From positions 26,200,625 through 26,264,624 of the forward strand of contig CM055095.1 of NCBI GenBank assembly GCA_029204225.1: 64,000 nt of DNA, in the 5' to 3' direction. The notes under the pieces were generated by a model. That model saw only the letters and a program-made list of their open reading frames with translations, was not told where the DNA came from and ran no database searches. Every line of letters begins with the position of its first letter. Positions within the stretch are counted from its first letter, which is position 1. Source of the stretch: Diphasiastrum complanatum. Its lineage: Eukaryota > Streptophyta > Lycopodiopsida > Lycopodiales > Lycopodiaceae. The position numbers and the translations under genes are program-made. Positions 10,969-21,850 of this stretch are shown in pieces.

Positions 10969-12183
10969 CTAAGCTGCTGCGATTGTACTTGCCCTTGACA
11001 TCTGGTTAGGACCTTTGGAGCGAGCAGCTGATGAGCATTTTTGTCTACGTTCTACACGCTCATCGAATACAATCTGCTGGTGGCGACAATCCGCGCTGCA
11101 AAAGGCTCTATCGCCTCTGTCAAGTACAACTAAACCGGTTAACATTTTTGTCCGAAAAAGGCTGATAAGTAGCAATATGATCACAAGAACAGGTACAAAC
11201 AAAAATAGCAAAAGAGAAAACGATCAAAATCCTATTTGTAGAAGAGCACGGCAATAATTCCCTGTTGGATCTTAAAGCAAGAGCAATGTATGGTTCAGAT
11301 CTGAAGGCTGAAGCAAACCTTGCATTGGCAATGACAGCATATAACAGAAAAAGCGTACTTAATCTTTACAAGTTTAATTTATATACCTGTACATGTAAAT
11401 GTCAAGACCCTGTCCAAGTTTGCTCTTGCACAGAAAGCAAGCCTTCATAAAGTCCATTGGAGCAAAACATGCAGTATGTGTACCTGCGCTTTGATCGGCG
11501 ATGGAATCAAGCACCAAAGCGATATCATACTTCTCAACTTCGTTATCGAAGACAGATACAAATGCACAAGAATTAGGCCTGAGAGGAAGTACGCTTGCCA
11601 AGGGAAGGGGAGTCGCAGCGTGCCCCTCGTGTTCATCATATGGCAATTGGTTTTGACCTATTTTCTGCTCTTGAACTTTTGCAAATAACTGACTCTGCAA
11701 TTTCGCAGGTTGAAATATTGGGATGGGGTGGCTGTGTTTCGGTTTGTTTCGAAAAACTGTGGAATATTGATGATGAGACCATGTTGACAGATCAGACGCG
11801 GTTGTCCCAGAGTGAACGCATTCATGTTTTAGAAGAATATCATTCTTAGGTAGCTGAATGCCTTCGTTCAAATCAGCCACAAGCCCAACAGCGCCCAACA
11901 GCGTAGTTGAATCTGAATTAAGGTGCGGAGAACACAATAGACTCTCCAAACCAGAAGAAGGACGAGGTGATTTAGGAGATCCACCTAGCTGCTTTGCATG
12001 TGGCAGTTCAGCTCGCAAACACGTATTTTCTACCTCATTTTTTAAAGGAACTTTAAGATTAAATCCTACAATCTGCCTGAAAGCTGAAGGAGGACGATTT
12101 TTCATCAGCCCTCGCTTTTCCCCGAGTTCCACTACTGGACGTAGCACAGTTTCGGGAGCAGGAGACTCAAGGCACAAAGACAT
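10969..12183 (-). CDS. FLZ1: FCS-like zinc finger (FLZ/DUF581) protein, two exons
   Basis: Exon 1 is 12183-11387 and exon 2 is 11116-10969 (stop at 10971-10969); the 270-bp intron has GT at 11386 and AG at 11117 and splits an Arg codon in phase 2. The 314-residue product has the FLZ domain near residues 245-285: Cys249 and Cys252 (CFLCKSKLGQG), then DIYMYRGDRAFC with Cys272 and Cys276. FLZ proteins are plant-specific and known to bind the SnRK1 energy-sensing kinase through this domain, acting as adaptors in sugar and stress signalling. Upstream conserved blocks shared with FLZ2 are SGLESLLC, KHSHPIPI and NEVEKYD; the C-terminus is a basic tail ending STIAAA. The first Met lies at MSLCLES, so the basic N-terminal motif of FLZ2 (GKRSRP..RT.S) is absent. 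A leader duplication sits just upstream. The gene looks functional, but expression is not shown by sequence. Confidence 0.88.
11117..11386 (-). other. FLZ1 intron
   Basis: Donor GTATAT follows tacatgtacag; acceptor gtacttgacAG. It falls at the same codon and phase as the FLZ2 intron. Read-through would end the protein a few residues after IYMYR without the second Cys pair. Confidence 0.85.
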
Positions 12184-12194
12184 GATACGTACGG

Positions 12195-12382
12195 TTCCCT
12201 AGAAGGACCAGACCTCCCCCGCTCACAAATTCTCAACAACAAGAAATGACGACGAGCAGACTCATTCAGCAGACAAGTACTATGAGAACGCTTCCCTATG
12301 GAAAGGATCAGACCTCCCCCACTCTCACAAATTTTCAACTACAAGAAATGACGACAAGCAGACTCATTCAGCAGACAAGTAC
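12195..12382 (-). repeat. Tandem duplication in the FLZ1 leader (2 units, about 100 bp)
   Basis: Units at 12195-12280 and 12292-12382 share cagacctccccc, cacaaatt, acaagaaatgacgac and gcagactcattcagcagacaagtac. The FLZ2 leader has one such segment (gaatttgtgagagggagaggtct). On the minus strand the distal unit begins AGGGAAGCGTTCTC, close to the FLZ2 codons for GKRS (AGGGAAGCGGTCTC), while the proximal unit has the degraded AGGGAACCGTACG just before the FLZ1 start. The distal remnant of the old N-terminus is out of frame with the main coding region, which suggests that the duplication separated the original start from the gene. Confidence 0.75.
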
Positions 12383-12690
12383 AGTGAAATAAAAACAGCA
12401 AACATTTTTCTATCAATCCTCAAAATGCTCCCGGCTCAAACATAAATCACAACTGGGCTACATGCCGGAAATGCAAGATGATCTCATGCCTGCGCCTAAG
12501 CAGCAGATGTTGCGTCCCGAATCTTTTAAGCTGATCGAACAGATCTTACCAAATTCCTTGATTCCTTGCATGTCAGCATCAATGGCTCATTCAAAATCGA
12601 AGAAGATCTCGCTGAATCTTGCTTAGAAATATTTGGATCGATTAATCCATTGTTAAATCCTCGAAGAAGGCGGAAGAAGCAACACATCCA

Positions 12691-12719
12691 TTCGATCGAT
12701 CGATCGATCGATCGAGGGG
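12691..12719. repeat. ATCG tetranucleotide repeat in the FLZ1 leader
   Basis: About six units of atcg/gatc just downstream of the TATA-like box. FLZ2 has a shorter tcgatcga at the matching place (about 33758), so this microsatellite has grown in FLZ1 or shrunk in FLZ2. Confidence 0.75.
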
Positions 12720-12745
12720 ACGATAGGCTCACGTAGGCTGCCCCG

Positions 12746-12825
12746 AATAAAATATAATAACATACTAATTTGACGTCCGGTGAGGGACACCCTTGGTGGC
12801 CCCCTGGGGTGGCCCTCTATAAAAG
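12746..12825 (-). promoter_or_regulatory. FLZ1 core promoter, conserved with FLZ2
   Basis: On the minus strand, GTCCCTCACCGGACGTC (12788-12772) is followed after about 15 bp by TATATTTTATT (about 12757-12747), then cggggcagcctacgtgag. FLZ2 has the same order: GTCCCTCAGCGGACGTC, TATACTTTGTT, tggggccgcctacatgag. The ACGT core resembles a bZIP site; that role is inference. Weaker similarity extends to about 12825 (agagggccacccca against agagggcagcctca). Confidence 0.7.
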
Positions 12826-12829
12826 ACAT

Positions 12830-13905
12830 GTACATGTGTATAAGTAACTTTATTTTTTTCGAAAAAGTTCACTATTTAAACACATGAGGGAGGGGAATCT
12901 TGCTAAAGCATTTCATATTCTCATCTCTTAACTAGTAGAATTCAGAAAAATTGAGCCTACTATTGATAGATTACTAACCCTTCCCACTAAGTTGGCTCGA
13001 TCTTGTTTTGAGCTTGTCAACTCCTGATAAAAGTTTTCAAGTTTTATCACCTTTTAAATTAATGTCTTTATCCCCTTAAAAAACCTAGACATCCACGGTC
13101 AGTGAGGCATTTTCTTTGCTTTGCTTTTCCTATTCCAATTTAATCCGTTTATGCCACAGAAAATCTAAATGCTCATATCTCTAAGGGATAGATAGGTTGC
13201 CTTTTCTTTTGCAACGTCTAATCGATTTTTCTTGTTTGCAAATATGCTCTTCTATGCTTCCTATGTAAGCTAGACATCATATGAACTGCAATTTTTTTAA
13301 TTACCTTATGTGCAATGTATATGAGTGGTGTTCATCATGTGTGCCATAGTGCTATATTGTGTCATGTTGTGTGTGTTTATGCATGCATCCTTGCAATAAG
13401 CAAATTAGTTGTCTTTGATGAACTAAAAAAACTTGAAAGTAGGGCACGTTGCTTTCAGTTGATTTTCCCATCAAATTTGTGGTATTGAAGGATTCCTCTT
13501 GTCTCGATTGTCCATTCTTTGGCTCTTGTTATTTCTATCGATCGTCAGTTTGATTTTTGTACTATCTTCACACTATCTTTAGTGTAGTCATCTATGGCAT
13601 TGCCTGGAGAGTACCATTATCTCTAAGTAAGAAGGATGCTTTGTCTTGCGCACATCCTTGTCTGGACACCAATGGTACCGCTTATAAAATTGGATGCAAT
13701 TTGAAATTAGATTTAAGGACGGATCTTCTATTTGTACATACTCTGTAAGAATAGTCCAATAGATCTTGTTGGCCGTGAACTCTGGTGTGAAAGGTTCACG
13801 TCTTTTGAGAGGGCAGTATTCTGGGTTGACCTACAAATAGGTTGGTGCGGTAGCGTAAAAATGTCGGCTTATTTGCAAAAAAACATGGCCCATCTCCAAG
13901 CTGGT
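12830..13905. other. No gene supported
   Basis: AT-rich sequence between the FLZ1 promoter and the Gypsy accessory fossil. Only short frames without domains. The right part (about 13700-13905) may be non-coding sequence of the Gypsy element to its right. Confidence 0.4.
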
Positions 13906-13909
13906 TGCG

Positions 13910-15505
13910 GATTTAAGGCTTGAACTTTGGCTTTATGCATGCGGCACATCTTGAAATCGGGTAAGTGGTTATCGTATGATCAAGAATTTGAGTCCGGAGA
14001 TACGCATCACGCTCAAGGGTGGTCGCATCCAATTCACCTTGGAGACGTGTGCGATCTTGCTCGGCCATCTGCATTTGACCCTGTAACAGCAACACTTGTT
14101 GTTTCCATCCTGCACAGCCTTATCGACTTGGCCTTGTGCGGTTATTAGGGCATTTTGAAGGGTACTAACATAATCTTTGAGCCGATCAGCCGATTGTTGT
14201 GCCTTTTTCATCTTAGTTTCATGTTGCTTGGTGATCTTCAATTCTTTGTCCAGCTAGATGACTTTCTGGCTGAAGAGAGTATTTTCAAAACCCATGTCTG
14301 AAATTGCATCACCAGAATCTACTGTCATGGAGGTGGTAGCAGCAGGAGCACCTGTTGGTACTGTCCCTGTTTGGCATGGAGCTTGTGCTCGTGGTTCTTC
14401 TTCTTCAAAACTATCTTCTTCCTCATAGCCCTCAGGTACCATGGCGTCGAACTGCTTCGGTGATTTAATCGCATGCCCAACCCAAATGGTGTTTGGTGTT
14501 TGTGCTGCTATGGTATCTTGGTGTTCCATCTGAAAAGTGTCATCAAAAATATTTTCAGAATCATGGACTTGCTCGAATCCCCTTCTGGGGGATTGGAGTT
14601 CAAAGGGCGTCGGACTTTGGGGCATGGTAAAAACTTTTGAGGCCCCAAGGCGGTTGGAGTCCTCTAACATGTCCATAAACTGTTGCATCTCCAATGAAGT
14701 TGCTCTCGTTCGTGGGGGTGAGGCGGCCTGGGCAGCTGTGATTGGAATTGTAGCTCCAATAGTCACAGACTGTCCCTAAGAGGAAGCAGAGGCAAGGGAA
14801 GCATTAGAGGCGGGGGCAATTGGTAGTTCAGTGCGAGTGGCAGCCGATGGTTGTAGCGCAGCGGTTGCCTAGTCCTTCGACGTGTCGTGAGAGGTGAGTC
14901 AATAGCGATCTCGCTACGTATACATCGACAACTATGTGAGGATGATGCCTGGTGTGATGACGCTGATGGTGCTTCTTCATAGATTGAAAGCACGGTATCA
15001 GCATTAAATCTACGAAGCCTATCTTCTAGATAAGAGGCGGCTAATAGCAAGAGAAGAGGGCCAACGACAAATTGTTGCTTGGTGTTACCCTTGATTGCCC
15101 TCTTCAACTCACCAAAAACTGTCTTATACTAGTTGTAAGGTTCAAGGGGGCCAAATTCTAATTTGTAGTTGGAATCTACAATGTGGTACAGAATCTATGA
15201 AGAAATACGTTCCTTCTTCAAGTTCCCAACCATCAGGAAGTTCTTCAGAAGCTGGGCTGCGACATGTATGAGGGGATCTCGGATGGATTCTAGGAGATAC
15301 CTGTCATGAGTCTAGTAATACTCTACGGATGTGTCTATAAATGGCTTGATCACGTTCTTCGCGTGCTTGTGGTTTGGGGATGGCTCTTTGTCAAAAGTGG
15401 TACCTATGGCTACAAGGGCGGCTTCAGTAATGCGTGCCTTGTGTGTGGAAGTCTGAAAAGTGATGTAAAATTTAGACTTTTCTTCGGTCCAAGTGCTACT
15501 ATAGT
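13910..15505 (-). pseudogene. Accessory (post-pol) ORF fossil of a Gypsy element
   Basis: Read leftwards. An N-terminal part (KERISS, FGELKRAIKGNTKQQFVVGP, SYLEDRLRRF) resembles the retrotransposon-borne plant mobile/Transposase_32-like domains in general character. A Ser/Thr/Pro and acidic low-complexity part follows (DSFEEEE, SMTVDSGDA, about 14254-14770), then a Lys/Gln-rich coiled coil (QHETKMKKAQQSADRL, LQNALITAQGQVDKAV, about 13930-14240). The layout parallels the accessory ORF at 49830-52082, though I see no clear residue-level match. Integrase C-terminal sequence of a Gypsy element on the same strand lies at 19140-19400, so gene order would be pol then accessory ORF, with a Copia inserted between. 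Broken, several breaks. Confidence 0.55.
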
Positions 15506-15695
15506 ATGACGAATTGTTGTCACAACCTACCAGAAATCCCTGCTCGGCTTTCTCATCAAGCTTCTTTTGAAGCTTATCAGGAATATGTGCATAAGCTGCA
15601 CAGCCAAAGATTCTGACGTGAGACAGGTTGGGCTTTCTACCCCACCATAGCTCATGTGGTGTCATGTGAGGGACACTAGACTTGTCTGTTCTGTT

Positions 15696-16331
15696 CTAGA
15701 TGTATGCGACTGTAGCTACTGCTTCAGCCCACAGTACCCTTGGAGCCTTCGAGTAGGCCATCATACATCTGGCTGCTTCCATCAGGGTTTTGTTCTTCCT
15801 TTCTTCAACACCATTGTGTTGCGGCGTGTAATCTGCAGTCCTTCTGTGAATGATGCCACGATCATTGCAGAAGTCAGTGAAGTGATTCGAGATGTATTCG
15901 CCACCTCGATCTGTCTTGATTTGCTTAACCTTGTTGCCTGTACATCTTTTAATCCAATTCATATATTCTGTGAATTTATCAAGTGCTTCATATTTATTCT
16001 GAATGAAATACACTCTGGCAAATTTACTATAGTCATCAATGAAAGTTATATAATATTTTGAATCTCCTACTGAGATCACATTGAATGGTCCGTAGATGTC
16101 AGAATGTACTAACTCCAGAATCTTGGTCGTTCTGTAGGAGTCTTTGATGAATGGAGTGCGCGACATCTTGCCCTTCAAACATGCATCACAGGTGGTCGAA
16201 CTGGTTGCATTCAAGATGTTGGCCCCTGTTATCGCTCCATGATGGCTTGCTTGATAAAGTGTCATTGAGTTCATGTGGCAGAGTCTTCTGTGCCACAGAG
16301 TGTCTGGCGAGTCATCATGAGTCTGATGCAC
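15696..16331 (-). pseudogene. Copia A pre-integrase and integrase core
   Basis: A HHCC zinc finger (H..H at LWHRRLCHMN, C..C at CDACLKGKM) is followed by the rve core with Asp residues in LVHSDIYGP and IKTDRGGEY and a Glu in HNGVEERKN, as in Ty1/Copia integrases. It lies directly after the gag-protease region. Confidence 0.82.
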
Positions 16332-17504
16332 CTAATCTGCAGGTAGGCGTACCTTCAGATGATATAGGTTTCCTTTCCTTCTGCCTCGAGTGATCAATAT
16401 ACTGGTACTAGCGTCAATCACGTTGCATGCTTTGTCAGAAAATATCACACGCATCCCTGCATCTGCTATTCTTGCTATAGATAGCAAGTCTTGTTGCAGA
16501 GTAGGCACAAACAGAATGTCTTTGAGTCTTCTGTCTTTACCATTGGCGTTGAGCCATAGTGGACCAATACTGTTCACTTGATGTCTAGATCCATCTCCAA
16601 GAACTATGAATCTTGAAGGATCTGCACTTTTGAAATCAGACATTATTCGTCTTGACGTCACAAAGTGTGAGGTGGCTCCCGAGTCTAGGATTGCCTCGTG
16701 TGTGTCAGATGTTGATGCTACACACACGTCTTCACAGATGTAGGTGATCGAACAGTTTCTGTTCGTTCTTTCTTTGCCCATCTTTGAGCTCTCAGGCTCC
16801 TCGACATAGGATGAATTGTTATTGTTCTCCTGTCTGTCCTGTGAAGTTTTGTTCCTCGGGTTCTGGCGACAATCCATGGCTGCGTGACCCATCTTGTGAC
16901 AATGGATACACTCAATCTTGGGATTGAGCCAGCATGTGTCTACTGTATGTCCGTCTCTTCTGCATCTCACGCAAGTCTTCTTGTCTGCACCTTGTTGCTT
17001 CAACCTCTCTTTGTTCTTCCAATTGCTCTTGCTAGTCCCCTCTGCTTGTTTTTCACGATCCTGCCTTTGATTCGACTCCCTCTTAGGCCTAAATTGTTTC
17101 TTGGATTTTTCTTTGTTGTCGTAGAGGGCCTGGTCAGAACCATCCTTGTGATCAAGGTGTTCTCTGGCCTCGACTTCCTCTCGAATCTCGAAAATCGCCT
17201 TTTCGAGGTTCATGGTAGGATCTTTCACGAGCAGGGTTCTTGTCGTCTGGAATGATCTGGGTAAGGCTCTCAACAGGTATGTGAGATGCTTCTCAACTGA
17301 CACTGCATTCTCCGCTCCAGAGTTATGTAGTGATAGAAATATATCCTTCATCTTTCTTACAAAAGAAGTAAGGTCTTTTCCATCCCACTGTAGATTCGTC
17401 AGCTGATCTTCCAGCATCATGATTTGACTTCTTGACTTCATCTGAAATTTGGTGAGCAAATGCATCCCACATCTCCTTAGCTTTGGAGAGTGTAGCCAGG
17501 TCAA
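16332..17504 (-). pseudogene. Copia A gag-protease region
   Basis: A gag segment with a basic, Gln/Lys-rich middle is followed by two CCHC knuckles (about residues 178-215), then a retropepsin-like part with DSGATSH as the catalytic motif and a LWLNANGKDRRLKDILFVP-like flap-side segment. It feeds into the pre-integrase region at 15696-16331. Very similar in order and residues to 55535-56845 in fossil B. Confidence 0.8.
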
Positions 17505-17846
17505 GTGTCAGACTATCTTCGATGGAAGATGATAGCAAGGCTACTGCCTTGTCATTTTTCTCCCTCCATTCGTGTAGCTCTTTGCTTGATGTTATAGGCA
17601 TTTCTTCTGTGCCATCCACCCAGGGGAATAATCCTTCACCCTTGAGTATGAGTGATGTCTTAACTTTCCAGGCTAGAAAGTTAGATCCTGAAGAATCAAG
17701 AACAGTGCAGATCTTGTTCTGTATGCTATTTATTGAAGCCATTGCTCCTTGGAGTCTGTTCCCTCGTTGATGGTGGTTTGTCTGAATGCTTGGCCTCCTG
17801 GATCTAATAGCTTCTTGGCTATGTCAGATTATGATAACACAGGTTT

Positions 17847-17858
17847 GCTCTAATACCA
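17847..17858 (-). other. Copia A primer-binding site (initiator Met tRNA)
   Basis: TGGTATTAGAGC on the minus strand, one base inside the LTR end (TCTTCA). The standard plant Copia site is TGGTATCAGAGC. Confidence 0.75.
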
Positions 17859-17859
17859 C

Positions 17860-19035
17860 TGAAGAGGATTGAATGGGTTGTTGAGAAACTTTCGTGAAGG
17901 CGAATCAACCGCGATCCTCTTTCGATTTGGATGGAGTTCAGATGCGATCCCTGGACACTGCCGGCTGAATCACTCCTACAATCCTATGGAATTTAGTCAG
18001 GCACTACTGATCTACGTTTATAAAATTAATGCAGCATTCAACATAGTTTCAATTAAGGTGCAGAATAAAAATGAACAAGGAAACTTAGACACATGAATAA
18101 CAGCAGACGCATTTGCATTCAAGATCAGACACAACAAGAAAATCATCTATATTGATCTTTCCCTGATTTTCTTCAAGCACTACATGCAAATCCACGCAGT
18201 GCATTGGCGTGGGAAAAACACGGTTCTCTCACGAGTAATCGTCTTGCTTTTACTAGCGGACAGTTGGATCTACAAACCCAAGATAGAATTGTCTTCGCAT
18301 GCAGGCTGACATGTATTCTGTAATTTTGTCTTGATTGCTTACTAGCATCAGACTACTACACTGTATGTGTGTTCTATCTTCTTGGTGTCAAGTATCATCC
18401 AGTAAGTATATAGTCGCTCTATGTAGCTTTTAGATTAGAGTGATTAAACATCTATAACTAATCAGGAAATTACAAGAGTGGCAGATTAGCCACGACCTAA
18501 AGTGTATCTGTTGATGTCATGCCATCAGATCAGAGGTCTGTACTTTTGGGTGCTTGCATGATCTCGCTGGTACTCTTTGGAGCATCAAGGACAGGAGAAG
18601 GTTTCACGACATTGGTTTTGTTTCCATCGTTGGTTCCGTTTCCATCGTTGGTTTCATTTTTTTGGTCGTCTGCTTGTTCTCGTACTGAAACGCAAAAGAT
18701 TATCGTGCTAAAACCGCAAAAGATTCTTGTTCGTGAATCTTTTGTGTTCGCGAACAGTTCGTGTTTGTCTCCTTTGACTTTCGTGTTCGTGAACCGTTTG
18801 TCTTCGTCTCCTTTGACTTTCATGTTCACGAACTGTTTCGTCTTCGTGTTTTGTGTGTCAGGTGGAGGGCTAAAAGCTAGCAAGGCTTTGTGAACAGAAA
18901 CGTTTTGTTTCTTCATTTCTGGTAGTTGATCAATTTTCTATAGCAAACAGAGATCTGATCTAGTGATAGATCTTGAGACTGATTTTCTCTTGCTACTTAT
19001 TATTGTACTTGCAAGTAATCCTACTGGATCTTAGA
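17860..19035 (-). repeat. Copia A 5' LTR region
   Basis: It ends TCTTCA at 17860. It shares cgtggctaatctgccactcttgtaatt and a gaagaaac..gtttct..ttgctag block with the LTR at 57316-57752, so the two are one family, but this one is more than twice as long. Extra length includes the 39-bp repeat at 18746-18833 and two 18-bp units (ccatcgttggttccgttt) at about 18614-18653. Confidence 0.6.
18729..18833. repeat. 39-bp tandem repeat with GTTCRCGAAC palindromes in an LTR
   Basis: GTTCGCGAAC at 18746, GTTCGTGAAC at 18785 and GTTCACGAAC at 18824 are exactly 39 bp apart, each pair separated by tctcctttgactttc (which holds TTGACT, a W-box core). A fourth, imperfect site, GTTCGTGAAT, lies at 18729. All four contain TTCnnGAA. 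Confidence 0.8.
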
Positions 19036-19139
19036 AAAGAAGTAAGTGGAAAGAAATAAAATTTAAAACACGCGATACATGAACAAACGACAAGTACATG
19101 CATGCAAACACATTGAACGATGAATGTGATCAGTACATT

Positions 19140-19400
19140 TCAAGATAGAAGGAGCGCTCATGATACTGTCTAAGTCGACTCCCATTCACTACAGTATCTA
19201 AGGGGATGCCTTGTAGTGTTTTAAGGTGGGCAGATTCAGAAGAAAAGATCTGATCAATAATGTATGGCCCTTAACCTGTGAATTTCAACTTTCCCTTATG
19301 TGCTTTTGCCTGGTATAGGAGGACCTTATCTCCCTCTTTAAACTCCTAGAGCTTAATCAAACGATCATGCCAATGCTAAATTTGAGTTTGACGAATTTTA
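19140..19400 (-). pseudogene. Gypsy integrase C-terminal fragment
   Basis: The minus strand reads HDRLIKL, EFKEGDKVLLYQAKAHKGK, GPYIIDQIF, and LKTLQGIPLDTVVNGSRL. This is the chromodomain-less C-terminal tail typical of plant Gypsy integrases (compare LPTRINGSRLKKYYL at 48860-48898). With the accessory ORF at 13910-15505 it belongs to one Gypsy element that was split by Copia A. Confidence 0.72.
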
Positions 19401-20370
19401 ATTGACTACTATTTTTGTCAAAATCAGAGTAAAGTGGAATTCAAACGAGTTCGAGCTGTCAAAATATTAAACAAACTCGCATAGCTACCTACAATCATGA
19501 TCAAAATTTGCAGACAAAATTTAGAACTTGCCCACAATCAGTTGATTTTACTATGAAGTTTTTGAAAAAATTTGGTTAAAAAAAACAAACTTGCACAGAC
19601 CCTTTGCCACATTAGCAAAAATCGCAGACCGTACAGTTGGATTGCCCTCTGTGCCGGCGAGTTCTCTGTCACATGGGTGAATTCTAAATTTCTTAGACTT
19701 AAAAAAGACTATAAATAGGGGGCCCTACCCTTGTGTTCATTCTATGGGTGTGCTGGAGAGACTCTGCCAAAATTTTTCACAAAATTTAGTCAGAATATTC
19801 AGTTTGCACTTGCCTTATACTCTCTCCAGTGTGTTTACTCAAGCCCATACTTTCGACCGCTTGGTTGGCAACAGAAATCTATTCTGAATCTCCCTAAGCT
19901 ACACAGGTTCACCGTCAAGATTCACTTAGTCACCATTCCAAAATTGGCAGCAAAGATCAAGTCAACTCACAATTTTTTGGCCAAGTTAAACATTCACCTT
20001 CCTGCATGTACTGGGTAGCAGTGGGAATGTGTCGTGCGAGTGACATATTCTACTTTTGATGTTGAGAACGAGTCCCTCCCAAAGAAGTCCTAAACTCAAG
20101 GATCTTTGCTTTCTAATAAGATTTGAATGTCATCTTTCTCTTCTTCTTTTGTCAAAACATGCATTTTGAAGATGATGTATGCAACCAAACCCATGAGTTT
20201 TTCATGTATCTGGTTGGTTTCCATAGCCCAACTTCATTCTTCTCATTGTGAAGAATCACAAATTCAATTGTGGATCTTGGTCTCCTAGCCATAGTGATTT
20301 TTGCCATCAGTCTTATCAAATGTAACCAGGGGATAGGATCACAGTACCAACATATGGTAACCACTTCATT
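19401..20370. promoter_or_regulatory. Non-coding stretch with an LTR-like promoter
   Basis: No coding domain. A strong TATA context, actataaatagggggccc at about 19708-19725, is followed by cttgtgttcattctatgggtgtgctggagagactctgcc, as in an LTR or leader. A matching second LTR was not found, so it could belong to the Gypsy fossil on its left or to an unidentified element. Confidence 0.4.
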
Positions 20371-21223
20371 TTTTAAACAGAGGTTTCTAGAGTTTAGCTT
20401 TATTTGTCAATCTAAGTATGCATCATCCATTCTAGAAATATTTGGAATGAAGAATTGTAAAGCCATAGAGACGCCTATGAAGCAACATGTAAAAGCATCT
20501 ATAAGTGATGATGAAGCATCCTTTGAGGACATCACCATTTATAGAAAGCTCATAGGCTCCTTGATTTACTTGACTATACCTAGACTTGATCTTAGTTATA
20601 GTGTAGGAAGATTAAGCCAATTTATGCAAACTCCACTAGTTTCTCATTGGAAAATGGCCAAAAGAGTTCTTAGGTACATTTTGGCCACTAGAAATTTTGG
20701 CATAGTTATCAAGAGACTAACATTGGATTAAGAGCCTTTTCAGATTTTGATTTTGTAGGTGACAAAGTGGATAGAAAATCCATTAGTGCATTTTCAACTT
20801 TCCTTTGTGATGGAGTAGTGTCTTGGCTTTCCAAAAAGCAAGATACTATCTCACTTTCTTCAACAGAATCTGAGTATAAGGTCTTGACTTCCACAGAAAA
20901 GGAAGTATTGTGGCTCAAAAGGCTATTGGTGGAGCTTCATGTCAAGAAGGCCAAGGAGGTACCATTAATTTTTGTGATAACCAATCGGCCCAACAACTTG
21001 CAACAAATCTCACATTCCATGCTAGGAGCAAGAATATTGAGATTGCTGATCACTTTGTGAGAGAGAAGGTGCAAAAGAAATCAGGCTCCAACATGTGCCA
21101 TCTTCAGAATGTGTAGCTAATATCCTTACCAAATATTTGCCTAAAAATTCATTTATTAAGTTATGATCAGCTCTTGGAGTTTTAGATAGATGTACCATAG
21201 TTTTATCAAGCTAAATTTGAGGA
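20371..21223 (+). mobile_element. Copia fossil D: end of RT, RNase H
   Basis: The plus strand reads FSFICQSKYASSILEIFGM, then IYRKLIGSLIYLT, SHWKMAKRVLRYILAT, then the RNase H part DRKSISAFSTFLCDGVVSWLSKKQ, SLSSTESEYKVLTS and KEVLWLKRLLVEL. This is the 3' end of a Copia polyprotein, followed directly by an LTR at 21226. Earlier parts are not seen. Broken, several breaks. Its RNase H resembles that of the Copia at 43150-43775. Confidence 0.82.
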
Positions 21224-21225
21224 GT

Positions 21226-21850
21226 GTGAAAATTGGCAAATATTAGCTTGATAAGCACATAGTTTATTGTACATATTGTAATCCACACATGTGTGAGCAT
21301 GTTCCCACATGTGAAGAATAGGTTTAGGTTAGTTAGACCCCAATCATGGGAGTTAGATAGCAAGTTTGTTCAAGATTCCTTGATGTAACAAGCATAAATG
21401 GTATACCTAATGGTTAGGTCAAATAGACATGAGTAGGTAAATCTAATGATGACATGGCACTTGAACACATGCCAAACCTTCTCAGTCAGCCAAGGATAGG
21501 ATCATCCCTATACTTGCATATATTCATTCAATTTGATGAGAGATCAAGATTAGGAGTGCTTGCTAAACCTGAGTTTTCACTCCATTTGTCTTGTGAGTTT
21601 TTGATGTGAATGCAATCCAAACTTAGTGTAATCAATTCTCTGATATTAGGCCGCACTATAGACTACCCATTCCACGTGTGAAGTCGCCCTCGAGTGGTTT
21701 CATGATTTTTTATTTTTTTTGCTTGATTAAATCAAAATTCCCAATCTAGATCAAGCTTTGAGTGCTAGTTTTGCAATAGATTGATTGAACAAGTAGCCAA
21801 TCACTCTTGAGGATCTTTTGTAGATCCATTTAGGGTCCTAAATCACTGAT
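21226..21850 (+). repeat. Copia D 3' LTR (right end uncertain)
   Basis: It starts TGAAAATTGGCAAATATTAG directly after a short purine tract (tttgaggagtg). The right boundary is a guess; no partner LTR was found, and sequence beyond about 21850 shows no terminal CA with a matching duplication. Confidence 0.5.

Larger units (their letters stand above)
15506..19035 (-). mobile_element. Copia retrotransposon fossil A, nested in a Gypsy element
   Basis: 5' LTR region about 17861-19035, primer site 17847-17858, gag about 16750-17742 (starts MASINSIQNKICTVLDSSGS; zinc knuckles CVRCRRDGHTVDTC and CIHCHKMGHAAMDC), protease (ILDSGATSHFV, near 16690), pre-integrase zinc finger (WHRRLCHMN..CDACLKGKM) and integrase (DDYSKFARVYF, DRGGEYISNHF, PQHNGVEERKNKTL) down to about 15506. 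Parts seen end in the integrase region. Gypsy sequence lies on both sides (accessory ORF to the left, integrase C-terminus to the right). Closely related to fossil B at 53540-57315. Broken, a handful of breaks. The upper LTR edge is estimated from similarity to the LTR at 57316-57752. Confidence 0.82.

Noticed and set aside
12818-12835. Plus-strand TATA-like CTCTATAAAAGAC as a promoter of a plus-strand gene
   Set aside because: No plus-strand gene follows, and the region aligns with the FLZ2 upstream flank in the minus direction.
18530-18916. 128-codon minus-strand frame
   Set aside because: It lies wholly in the Copia A LTR and follows its short tandem repeats.
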